Positions 1 through 5,689 of a stretch of 6,706 nucleotides of DNA are shown here, in pieces. This stretch comes from CAYOEZ01 sp964402955 (GTDB lineage: Bacteria > Chloroflexota > DTOL01 > DAOUCN01): positions 1 to 6,706 of the forward strand of contig CAYOEZ010000244.1 of NCBI GenBank assembly GCA_964402955.1, read 5' to 3'. Position 1 is the stretch's first letter; every line of letters begins with the position of its first letter. Under the pieces are notes generated by a model. That model ran no database searches. It worked only from the letters and a program-made list of their open reading frames with translations, and was not told the DNA's origin. Made by a program: the position numbers and the translations under genes.

Positions 1-1
1 C

Positions 2-817
2 TTTGCCATCAAGGTGCCGCTTTTCCCGCTGCACACATGGCTGCCCGATGCCCATGTCGAAGCGCCGACGGCCGGATCTGTGCTACTGGCCGGCGTGCTG
101 CTGAAGATGGGGGTCTACGGCTATCTACGCTTTGCCATTCCGCCCTTCCCGCAGGCGGCGCAAGAATTCGCCCCATTGCTCGCGACACTGGCCATCATTG
201 GTATTATCTATGGCGCGCTGGTGGCGATGATGCAGCCTGATATCAAGAAACTGGTCGCCTATAGCTCGGTGTCGCATCTGGGCTTTGTGATGCTGGGGAC
301 GTTTGCCTTCACTGCCCAGGGTGTGTCGGGCGGTATCTTGCAGATGGTCAACCACGGTCTCTCGACAGGCGCTCTCTTCTTGCTCGTCGGCATGATCTAC
401 GAGCGGACGCATACACGCATGATCGCCGACTACGGCGGGCTGGCCCGGCGTATCCCTGTCTTTACGGCGTTCTTTCTGATCGTCATGCTGTCATCGGTTG
501 GTCTGCCAGGGCTAAACGGCTTCGTCGGCGAGTTTACTATCCTGTTGGGCGTGTTCCGGGCCAATGTGTTGTGGGCAGTCCTGTCGGCGACGGGGGTGAT
601 CCTGTCGGCGTGGTACATGCTGGGCATGTACCAGCGCATGTTCCACGGTGAGCCGGTGGAAAACGAGCACACGCGCCATCTGGCAGACGTGGAGTGGCGT
701 GAGATTGCCATTCTGGTTCCCATTGTCGTCCTGATTGTCCTGATCGGCGTCTATCCGAAGCCGTTCTTCGATGTGATGCAGCCGTCGGTGGATGCGCTGC
801 TGGCGCTGGTGCGATAG
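2..817 (+). CDS. nuoM: NADH-quinone oxidoreductase subunit M (complex I), 3' part
   Basis: NuoM is one of the three antiporter-like membrane subunits of respiratory complex I and takes part in proton pumping driven by NADH:quinone electron transfer. The frame is open to the left edge, so the N-terminal portion lies outside; 271 residues are visible. The fragment opens with the family hallmark FAIKVPLFPLHTWLPDAHVE, followed by LLKMG, QPDIKKLVAYSSVSHLGFV, VNHGLSTGALF and GLPGLNGFVGEF. Counting F as residue 1, K4, K35 and E177 are spaced exactly like E. coli NuoM Lys234, Lys265 and Glu407 (offset 230), so the proton-path residues are kept and no indel is evident over that stretch. About eight hydrophobic helices can be seen. 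The protein ends with a normal TAG, close to the usual C-terminal length. Downstream, nuoN is not the next gene: an AbrB/RelE pair follows after 72 bases. Confidence 0.97.
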   Translation, partial: FAIKVPLFPLHTWLPDAHVEAPTAGSVLLAGVLLKMGVYGYLRFAIPPFPQAAQEFAPLLATLAIIGIIYGALVAMMQPDIKKLVAYSSVSHLGFVMLGTFAFTAQGVSGGILQMVNHGLSTGALFLLVGMIYERTHTRMIADYGGLARRIPVFTAFFLIVMLSSVGLPGLNGFVGEFTILLGVFRANVLWAVLSATGVILSAWYMLGMYQRMFHGEPVENEHTRHLADVEWREIAILVPIVVLIVLIGVYPKPFFDVMQPSVDALLALVR

Positions 818-826
818 AACGTCACG

Positions 827-855
827 TTGACATTGACAAGACCGTGAGGTATACT
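827..855 (+). promoter_or_regulatory. Sigma-70-type promoter of the abrB/relE-like operon
   Basis: A perfect -35 hexamer TTGACA (827-832) and a near-perfect -10 hexamer TATACT (850-855) are separated by 17 bases, the ideal spacing. It begins only nine bases after the nuoM stop codon. The predicted start is near 862, giving a leader of about 28 bases before the antitoxin ATG at 890. A second TTGACA lies at 833-838, but it leaves only 11 bases to the -10 and is not the better match. This is a sequence match only, but a strong one. Confidence 0.82.
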
Positions 856-878
856 AGATTAGGCAATTGCTAATCTAG
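854..878 (+). promoter_or_regulatory. Palindromic operator overlapping the -10/start region
   Basis: Inverted arms CTAGATTA (854-861) and TAATCTAG (871-878) flank the inner palindrome GCAATTGC (863-870), with one unpaired G at 862. The result is a nearly perfect 25-base dyad. It overlaps the end of the -10 hexamer and covers the predicted transcription start, the place where an autorepressor would block RNA polymerase. AbrB/MazE-type antitoxins commonly repress their own operon, so binding by the antitoxin at 890 or its toxin complex is inferred. Its right arm runs into the Shine-Dalgarno AGGAGG (877-882), so an RNA hairpin here could also mask the ribosome site. Confidence 0.7.
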
Positions 879-889
879 GAGGTCGTCAC

Positions 890-1189
890 ATGACTGTGTC
901 TGAAGAACTGACCAAGATCACGCGCAACGGGCAGATCACGCTGCCTGCGGGCATACGCAGAGCGGCTGGTCTCGAAGAAGGAGACTATCTGGCTGTGCGT
1001 CTCGATGGCGATGACGTTATCCTGACGCCCAAGAAGCTCATCGATAAGAGCCAGGCCTACTTCTGGACCGAGGAATGGCAGAAGGGGGAGCGCCGGGCCG
1101 ATGAGGACATCAAGGCTGGGCGCTGGACAGATTTTGATTCTGTCGAAGATCTCATTGCAGACCTGAACAAGCCGGTAGAAGAGACATGA
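890..1189 (+). CDS. AbrB/MazE-family (SpoVT-AbrB fold) antitoxin
   Basis: Predicted antitoxin of a type II toxin-antitoxin pair and DNA-binding autoregulator, 99 residues. Residues about 7-50 form a swapped-hairpin AbrB domain, with the typical ITRNGQITLPAGIRRAAGL followed by EEGDYLAVRLDGDDVILTP. The C-terminal half (about 53-95, with QAYFWTEEWQKGERRADEDI and then a GRWTDFDSVEDLIADL stretch) is acidic and tryptophan-rich. This is the usual tail of AbrB antitoxins paired with RelE-like toxins and would wrap the toxin. The start is well fixed: AGGAGG at 877-882 lies seven bases before the ATG. The stop overlaps the toxin start as ATGA (1186-1189), implying translational coupling. Regulation is probably through the dyad at 854-878. 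The class is clear; the exact subfamily name is not settled by sequence reading alone. Confidence 0.93.
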   Translation: MTVSEELTKITRNGQITLPAGIRRAAGLEEGDYLAVRLDGDDVILTPKKLIDKSQAYFWTEEWQKGERRADEDIKAGRWTDFDSVEDLIADLNKPVEET

Positions 1190-1446
1190 GGTTTCGACGT
1201 CTATCCGGCTTTGATGACGCATATGATGATCTGACGCCGGGTGATCGCAAACGGGTGGACAAAGCACTTCGTCTTCTCGTGGAGAATTGGAGACATCCGG
1301 GTCTGCATGTGAAGAGTGTGCGCGGCATGCCCGATGTGTGGGAGGCTCGCGCAAGTCTCTCGTTGCGCGTCACCTTTCAACTCGACGGTGACCTCATCAT
1401 CTTGCGTAATGTTGGCGCACATGACAAGACGCTGAAGGATGCGTAA
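1186..1446 (+). CDS. RelE/ParE-superfamily toxin
   Basis: Predicted toxin partner of the AbrB-type antitoxin just upstream, 86 residues, the usual size for the RelE fold. Family features are the N-terminal FDDAYDDL followed by a helix rich in basic residues (about 20-33), ENWRHPGLHVKSV (33-45), VWEARASLSLRVTFQ (51-65, the central strands) and the C-terminal LRNVGAHDKTL (73-83). H37, R55, R61 and H79 are candidate active-site or RNA-contact residues by analogy with RelE-type ribosome-dependent mRNA endonucleases. Whether this protein cuts mRNA or acts otherwise cannot be told from sequence. It starts inside the antitoxin stop (ATGA overlap), and no frameshift or internal stop is seen, so the pair looks intact. 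No terminator follows; the MFS gene begins 49 bases later. Confidence 0.88.
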   Translation: MRFRRLSGFDDAYDDLTPGDRKRVDKALRLLVENWRHPGLHVKSVRGMPDVWEARASLSLRVTFQLDGDLIILRNVGAHDKTLKDA

Positions 1447-1495
1447 ATCGGCGAGGATTCGCAATGTTGGCGGATCTTAAGGATAGCGACGAACT

Positions 1496-2749
1496 ATGAG
1501 TTTGCGTTTGACTGTTCCAGAGTCTCTGCGTACATTAACAAGGGATGGATGGTTGCTCTTCGCCGCCCGCATGACACGGCTGTTTGCCTACGGATTTCTC
1601 TCGGTTGTGCTCGTGCTCTATCTGGTGCAGGTGGGGCTGAGCGAGGGCCAGATCGGCCTGTTGCTCACGCTGACGCTGGTGGGCGACACGCTGATCTCGC
1701 TGTGGATCACGACCCATGCTGATCGCATTGGCCGCAAGCGTATGCTGATCGTGGGCGCCGGGTTGATGCTCTTTGCGGGTATCCTCTTCGCACTGACACG
1801 CAACTACGTCCTTCTGGTCATTGCTGCGACGATTGGCGTGATCAGCCCCAGCGGCAACGAAGTAGGCCCGTTCTTGTCCATCGAGCAGGCGGCGCTGTCG
1901 CATATCGTGCCCGATAAGCGGCGCACGGGGGTTTTTGCCTGGTACAATCTGGTTGGTTTCTTCGCCACGGCCACAGGCTCGCTGGCGGGCGGCTCGCTGG
2001 CGCAGGCCTTGCAGGGCGGAGGGACGGCACCGCTGCAAAGCTACCGTGTGATTGTGGTTGGCTACGCGTTGCTGGGGGTGGTTCTGGCCGGCATATTCAG
2101 CCGGCTGTCAGTACTGGCTGAGGCGCCCCGGGGGCAGACTGTGCCTATCGGCACGCGCTTTGGCCTGCACAAGTCGCGCAATGTGGTGTTGCGTCTGTCC
2201 GCTCTGTTTGCGGTTGATGCTTTTGCCGGCGGCTTTGTCGTGCAGAGCATTCTCGCCTACTGGTTCACCCTGCGCTGGGGGGCCGATCCCGGCCAACTGG
2301 GCGTCATCTTCTTTGGCGCCAATATCATGTCGGGCATTTCGGCTTTGCTGGCGGCGCGTATTGCGGCGAAGATCGGGCTGATTCGCACGATGGTGTTCAC
2401 ACATATCCCGTCGAATATCCTGCTCATGCTCGTGCCGCTGATGCCGAACCTGCCGCTGGCGATTCTGGTGCTGCTCGTACGCCATAGCATCTCGCAGATG
2501 GATGTGCCGACGCGGCAGTCGTATACGATGGCTGTGGTCAGCCCTGACGAGCGGTCTGCTGCCTCAGGGATAACCGGCATCGCCCGCACCACAGGCTCGT
2601 CGCTTGCGCCTGTTTTTGTTGGCCCACTCATGGCTAGCGCCGCCATGCTGGGTTCCGTTTTCTTCATTTCTGGTGGGCTCAAGATCATCTATGATCTGGC
2701 GCTCTACTACAACTTCGTCAAGTTGCCGCCGCCGGAGGAGAAGGAATAG
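1496..2749 (+). CDS. Major facilitator superfamily (MFS) transporter
   Basis: Predicted 12-helix inner-membrane secondary transporter, 417 residues, a normal length for MFS. The signature motif A sits in the loop between helices 2 and 3 as HADRIGRKRML (74-84). A second loop related to it (AARIAAKIGLIRTM, around 285-300) lies at the matching place in the C-terminal half, as expected from the two-fold repeat. Other visible marks are SGNEVGPFLSIEQAALSH (119-136, after helix 4) and DVPTRQSYTMAVVSPDERSA in the second half. The protein ends with a short charged tail, KLPPPEEKE. A weak AAGGA (1479-1483) lies 12 bases before the ATG, so the start is plausible but not fixed. The substrate cannot be inferred. 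Efflux of drugs or metabolites is the commonest role for such orphan members, but nothing here proves it. It lies between two TA modules with no terminator on either side. Confidence 0.9.
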   Translation: MSLRLTVPESLRTLTRDGWLLFAARMTRLFAYGFLSVVLVLYLVQVGLSEGQIGLLLTLTLVGDTLISLWITTHADRIGRKRMLIVGAGLMLFAGILFALTRNYVLLVIAATIGVISPSGNEVGPFLSIEQAALSHIVPDKRRTGVFAWYNLVGFFATATGSLAGGSLAQALQGGGTAPLQSYRVIVVGYALLGVVLAGIFSRLSVLAEAPRGQTVPIGTRFGLHKSRNVVLRLSALFAVDAFAGGFVVQSILAYWFTLRWGADPGQLGVIFFGANIMSGISALLAARIAAKIGLIRTMVFTHIPSNILLMLVPLMPNLPLAILVLLVRHSISQMDVPTRQSYTMAVVSPDERSAASGITGIARTTGSSLAPVFVGPLMASAAMLGSVFFISGGLKIIYDLALYYNFVKLPPPEEKE

Positions 2750-2786
2750 GGCACACACCAGGAGGCTTGGGCCGGCAATCCAGCAG

Positions 2787-2815
2787 TTGACCGATGAATC
2801 GCAGTGTCGTATAAT
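2787..2815 (+). promoter_or_regulatory. Sigma-70-type promoter of the phd/PIN operon
   Basis: TTGACC (2787-2792) and a perfect TATAAT (2810-2815) are separated by 17 bases. The predicted start is near 2822, about 38 bases before the antitoxin ATG at 2860. The promoter lies in the 110-base space after the MFS gene. An imperfect dyad just downstream (2824-2841) could serve autoregulation. Confidence 0.8.
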
Positions 2816-2823
2816 GGACACAA

Positions 2824-2864
2824 CGATTGAGCGGTTAATCGATGGATTGGAGGCGATCGATGGA
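2824..2864 (+). promoter_or_regulatory. Possible operator and start-deciding ribosome site of the Phd-type antitoxin
   Basis: An imperfect inverted repeat has arms CGATT (2824-2828) and AATCG (2837-2841) around an eight-base centre; it lies just after the predicted transcription start, where Phd-type antitoxins often bind. The nine bases ATCGATGGA also occur twice, at 2838-2846 and 2856-2864, each containing an in-frame ATG. Only the second ATG (2860) has a proper Shine-Dalgarno, GGAGG at 2849-2853 with six bases of spacing, and it gives the normal Phd N-terminus. The operator reading is tentative; the start choice is firm. Confidence 0.5.
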
Positions 2865-3162
2865 GCAGGTGATTAGTGCAACCGAAGCCAGAGTGCATTT
2901 CGGTGAGCTCATGCGTCGTGTCGTTGAGACGGATATGCCGGTTGTCGTCGAGCGCGACGGCAAGGCCCAGGTGGTCGTTCTGTCAAAACATGCCTATGAT
3001 CAGTTATGTGACGGCAGGAAGACCAAAGACTGGCGCGAGTTGCTGACGCGGGCTCACGATCAGATTCGTCGGGAACTGAACGGACGTTCTCTGCCGCCTC
3101 CAGAAGAGATCATTCGCGAGATGAGGGAGGAGCGGGATGCCTATCTCGCCGATTTGTATTGA
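2860..3162 (+). CDS. Phd/YefM-family antitoxin
   Basis: Predicted DNA-binding antitoxin of a type II TA pair, 100 residues from the ATG at 2860; an ATG six codons earlier (2842) lacks a good ribosome site. Residues 1-50 match the Phd/YefM fold: MEQVISATEARVHFGELMRR, then PVVVERDGKAQVVVLSKHAYDQL. The C-terminal part (about 55-100) is charged, with RELLTRAHDQIRRELNGRSL and then a PPPEEIIREMREERDAYLADLY tail. It would form the toxin-neutralising helix. Its last 26 bases overlap the PIN toxin gene in another frame, which ties their translation together. It is probably expressed from the promoter at 2787-2815 and represses it. The family is clear; the pairing with a PIN toxin (rather than Doc or YoeB) is shown by the next gene. 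Confidence 0.92.
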   Translation: MEQVISATEARVHFGELMRRVVETDMPVVVERDGKAQVVVLSKHAYDQLCDGRKTKDWRELLTRAHDQIRRELNGRSLPPPEEIIREMREERDAYLADLY

Positions 3163-3556
3163 TGCAGGCATCATTGTGCGGTTGGTGCTCTTCCCGGACG
3201 ATGGCGCCGTACAATCGCTGTGGAAAATCTGGACAGGTGGGCGACAGAGGATCATTGCTCCGGCCTTGCTCTACTATGAGGTCGTCAATGTCCTGTGCCA
3301 GTTTCAGAAGCGAGGGGAGTTGACTGCAGAGATGACGACAACCGCCGTCTCGGTCGCTCTCGCTTTGCCTGTTGAGATTCAAAGCGATCGCGACATGCAC
3401 GTTGCGGCGCTTGATGTTGCCCGTCGATACGGTCTGCCTGCTACCTATGATGCTCACTATGTGGCGCTGGCCCAATCCTACGACGCCGTGCTGTGGACAA
3501 CTGACAAACGGCTGGTGAATCGTTGTCAGCAAGATTGGGTGCGCCTGGTCGAATAA
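3137..3556 (+). CDS. PIN-domain (VapC-like) ribonuclease toxin
   Basis: Predicted Mg2+-dependent endoribonuclease toxin, 139 residues, the usual VapC length. The acidic residues expected of a PIN active site are all present: D9 in ICIDAGIIVRL, E48 in LLYYEVVNVL, D105 in YDAHYVALA and D123 in WTTDKRLV. The ATG overlaps the antitoxin gene by 26 bases and has GGAGGAG at 3126-3132 ahead of it, so this start is well supported. No internal stop or frameshift is visible, so the module appears functional. VapC-type enzymes commonly cut tRNA or rRNA at one site; the target here is unknown. No terminator is seen after the TAA; the Dabb gene begins 43 bases later. Confidence 0.92.
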   Translation: MPISPICIDAGIIVRLVLFPDDGAVQSLWKIWTGGRQRIIAPALLYYEVVNVLCQFQKRGELTAEMTTTAVSVALALPVEIQSDRDMHVAALDVARRYGLPATYDAHYVALAQSYDAVLWTTDKRLVNRCQQDWVRLVE

Positions 3557-3599
3557 TGGCCTTGCTTCTTCAGGGAGGACCAATTGGGGAGACGAAAGA

Positions 3600-3890
3600 A
3601 TGGTAAAGCACATTGTCCTGTTCAAGTTCAAGGCTGAAGCAACGGCGGCACAGCGCAAGGAACTCGTGGACGCACTGAACGCCCTGCCGCCGCTGGTACC
3701 CGAGATCAAGAAATGGAAGGTCGTGCACACGGCGCCTGGCCGGCCGGCGCGCTTCCACCACATCGCTCTCTTCTCAGAGTTCGAGGATGTGGCTGCTGTT
3801 GATCGCTATATCGCCAACCCGGACCACCAGAAGGTGGTGCCGTTGGTCGAGAAGTATTGCGAAACCCGCGCCAACTTCGACTACGAGTAG
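3600..3890 (+). CDS. Dabb (stress-responsive alpha/beta-barrel) domain protein
   Basis: A 96-residue protein consisting of a single Dabb domain (about 2-95). It starts MVKHIVLFKFKAEATAAQRK, the typical first strand and helix. It continues with LPPLVPEIKKWKVV, then RFHHIALFSEFEDVAAVDRY and NPDHQKVVPLVEKYCETR, the usual NPxH and end helix. Dabb proteins form dimeric ferredoxin-like barrels. Members range from plant stress proteins to small enzymes and many uncharacterised bacterial proteins, so no reaction can be assigned. GGGGAG (3586-3591) lies eight bases before the ATG. The gene ends with TAG exactly at the edge of the 100-N gap. Its last 55 bases are repeated on the other side, so the gene is complete, and once the overlap is merged nuoN would start 184 bases closer to the gap edge, about 29 bases after this stop. 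Confidence 0.9.
   Translation: MVKHIVLFKFKAEATAAQRKELVDALNALPPLVPEIKKWKVVHTAPGRPARFHHIALFSEFEDVAAVDRYIANPDHQKVVPLVEKYCETRANFDYE
3836..3890 (+). repeat. 55-base contig-end overlap, left copy
   Basis: These 55 bases (the 3' end of the Dabb gene including its TAG) are identical to 3991-4045 and run exactly up to the first N. A perfect repeat that ends at both gap edges is the mark of a de Bruijn-graph contig overlap of k = 55, not a biological repeat. Confidence 0.93.
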
Positions 3891-3990
3891 NNNNNNNNNN
3901 NNNNNNNNNNNNNNNNNNNNNNNNNNNNNNNNNNNNNNNNNNNNNNNNNNNNNNNNNNNNNNNNNNNNNNNNNNNNNNNNNNNNNNNNNN
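3891..3990. other. Assembly gap of 100 N
   Basis: Exactly 100 unknown bases, the conventional placeholder for a scaffold gap of unknown size. Because both flanks are the same 55-mer, the true gap is probably minus 55 bases. No sequence need be missing, though a longer insertion flanked by repeats cannot be fully excluded from this window alone. Confidence 0.97.
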
Positions 3991-4045
3991 GGTGCCGTTG
4001 GTCGAGAAGTATTGCGAAACCCGCGCCAACTTCGACTACGAGTAG
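3991..4045 (+). repeat. 55-base contig-end overlap, right copy
   Basis: Identical to 3836-3890. It encodes the last 17 residues of the Dabb protein plus TAG, in a fragment with no start of its own. It should be read as the same DNA as the left copy. It is not a second Dabb gene or a pseudogene. Confidence 0.92.
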
Positions 4046-4074
4046 GGTTGTGCAGGACTATGTGAGGGAACCTG

Positions 4075-5523
4075 ATGCCGATAACGATTCCAGCAATTGA
4101 TCTGCTGCCGGTGTTGCCCCAGGTGATCGTGGTGGTTGCGGCGCTGGTGATGCTTGTCCTGGATGTGGTTGTGCCGCACGAGCGTACGGAGATCCTGGCC
4201 GGGGTGACGTTGGCCAGTCTGGGCGCCAGCGCTGCCGCGGCGTGGTATCTTTGGGGCGCGACGGGCACGGCCTACGGCGGCATGATGGCCACCGACAACT
4301 TGACGCTCTATTTCAGTCTGTTGCTGCTGGGGGGCGCGGCGTTAACAGTCTTGCTCTCGTGGGGCTATCTTAAGCGCGAAGGAATCAGCTACGGCGAGTT
4401 CTACACGCTGATTCTGCTGGCAGTGGCGGGTATGATGCTGCTGGCTGCCAGCGCTGACCTGCTGATGGTCTTCCTGGCGCTGGAAACGCTGTCGCTGGCG
4501 CTCTACATTCTGGTCGGTTTTGCGCGCGAGCGGCAGGCGTCGGAGGAGGCGGCGCTCAAGTACTTCCTGCTCGGCGCATTTGCCTCGGCCTTCCTGCTCT
4601 ACGGCATTGCACTCATCTATGGCGCAACCGGCACGACGCGTCTGGCCGACCTAGCGGCGGGCGCCGGCGCATCGCTGCTGGGCAACCCCATGTTGCTGGC
4701 CGGGGTTGTCATGGTCACGGTGGGATTGGGCTTCAAACTGGCGCTCGTGCCGTTCCAGATGTGGACGCCTGATGTCTACCAGGGCGCGCCGACGCCGGTC
4801 ACGGCGTTCATGTCGGTGGCGACGAAAGCGGCGGCATTTGCTGCGTTATTGCGTCTGCTTCTCTATGCTCTGCCCTCGCTCAACGCTGATTGGGCGCCTG
4901 TGTTGGCGATTCTGGCTGTGCTGACGATGACGGCGGGCAACCTGGCGGCGATTGTACAGCGCAACATCAAGCGCATGCTGGCCTATTCCAGCATTGCCCA
5001 TGCCGGCTACATCCTGATCGCGGTCATTGCGGGCGGTGAGTTGGGCCAGGCGAGTCTGCTCTTCTACCTGACGGCCTACACGTTCATGAACATCGGCGCT
5101 TTTGCAGTGGTCGAAGCGCTGGAGCGGCACGAGGAAGGACTGGAACTCAGCGACTATTCCGGTCTGGCGGCGCGCTCCCCGCTGCTGGCGGCGGCCATGG
5201 CGCTGTTCATGTTCTCGCTGGCAGGGTTCCCGCCCACGGCAGGCTTCTTCGCCAAGTTCTATGTCTTCAATGCTGCCGTTCAGGCGGGCTACGTCTGGCT
5301 GGCGATCGTCGGCGTCTTGAACAGTCTGCTGGGTGTGGTGTACTATGTGGGCGTGGTCGTCAACATGTACATGCGCGAGCCGGGCAAGGCGGCAGTCACC
5401 ATTAACGTGTCGACGGCGCTGGCTCTGGCCCTTGTGATCGCAGCCGTGGGTACGCTGGCGTTGGGTCTTGTACCTTCGCCCGTGCTTGAGGTGGCGCGGC
5501 AGGCGCTGACGCTGGTGAGGTAG
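4075..5523 (+). CDS. nuoN: NADH-quinone oxidoreductase subunit N (complex I)
   Basis: Complete NuoN, 482 residues, an antiporter-like membrane subunit of complex I that works beside NuoM and NuoL in proton translocation. About 14 hydrophobic helices are visible. Diagnostic segments are YGEFYTLILLAVAGMMLLAA (106-125), LLMVFLALETLSLALYIL (129-146), EEAALKYFLLGAFASAFLLY (157-176), TPDVYQGAPTPVTAFMSVAT (231-250) and LAGFPPTAGFFAKFYVF (382-398). The charged residues known to matter in E. coli NuoN (Glu133, Lys158, Lys217, Lys247, Lys395) correspond well to E137, K162, K221, K251 and K394. GAGGGA (4064-4069) stands five bases before the ATG. The gene follows the Dabb gene rather than nuoM, its usual neighbour. 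A strong terminator lies 19 bases after the stop, so it is the last gene of the nuo transcription unit. Confidence 0.98.
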   Translation: MPITIPAIDLLPVLPQVIVVVAALVMLVLDVVVPHERTEILAGVTLASLGASAAAAWYLWGATGTAYGGMMATDNLTLYFSLLLLGGAALTVLLSWGYLKREGISYGEFYTLILLAVAGMMLLAASADLLMVFLALETLSLALYILVGFARERQASEEAALKYFLLGAFASAFLLYGIALIYGATGTTRLADLAAGAGASLLGNPMLLAGVVMVTVGLGFKLALVPFQMWTPDVYQGAPTPVTAFMSVATKAAAFAALLRLLLYALPSLNADWAPVLAILAVLTMTAGNLAAIVQRNIKRMLAYSSIAHAGYILIAVIAGGELGQASLLFYLTAYTFMNIGAFAVVEALERHEEGLELSDYSGLAARSPLLAAAMALFMFSLAGFPPTAGFFAKFYVFNAAVQAGYVWLAIVGVLNSLLGVVYYVGVVVNMYMREPGKAAVTINVSTALALALVIAAVGTLALGLVPSPVLEVARQALTLVR

Positions 5524-5542
5524 GTTGACCACGGATGTGGAC

Positions 5543-5580
5543 GCGGATGGCAGAGCACGCGCCATCCGCTCTTTGTTTTC
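5543..5580 (+). terminator. Rho-independent terminator after nuoN
   Basis: A perfect nine-base-pair stem, GCGGATGGC (5543-5551) with GCCATCCGC (5561-5569), has a nine-base loop and is followed at once by TCTTTGTTTTC. It lies 19 bases after the nuoN stop codon and is the first intrinsic terminator I can find downstream of nuoM. Confidence 0.88.
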
Positions 5581-5609
5581 TTGCGTTCTGTAATGGCGTG
5601 GTGTATAGT
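5581..5609 (+). promoter_or_regulatory. Candidate promoter of the UPF0175/DUF3368 pair
   Basis: TTGCGT (5581-5586) and TATAGT (5604-5609) are 17 bases apart. The -10 is good but the -35 matches only its first three bases. A palindrome TATGCATA (5611-5618) lies at the predicted start and could be an operator. The position, just after the nuoN terminator and ahead of a TA pair, makes sense. The match is only moderate. Confidence 0.4.
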
Positions 5610-5689
5610 ATATGCATAGGGTGTCATTGATGTTTGGTGCCTCAAAGGAGAATTATCGGTTTGACCAGTGTGTGTAACGGAGTCAAGCT

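Noticed and set aside
2842..3162. Phd-type antitoxin starting at the earlier ATG (2842)
   Set aside because: It adds MDWRRS, has no good Shine-Dalgarno, and the ATG at 2860 has GGAGG at six bases and gives the family's standard N-terminus.
3836..4045. Tandem or direct repeat of the Dabb 3' end as a biological duplication or attachment site
   Set aside because: The identity is exactly 55 bases and ends at both gap edges, the expected pattern of an assembler k-mer overlap.
794..5523. Similar C-terminal ends of NuoM and NuoN (both finish in LVR) as a recombination trace
   Set aside because: The shared stretch is only a few codons in leucine- and alanine-rich tails of paralogous subunits, too short to carry meaning.
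125..5645. Long open frames on the minus strand and in other + frames across the nuo, MFS and TA genes
   Set aside because: They lie wholly opposite or inside well-supported genes, have arginine-, histidine- or glutamine-rich low-information translations, and match no family.
5630..5677. Fifteen-codon ORF from ATG 5630
   Set aside because: No ribosome site and no recognised product; such short ORFs are expected by chance.
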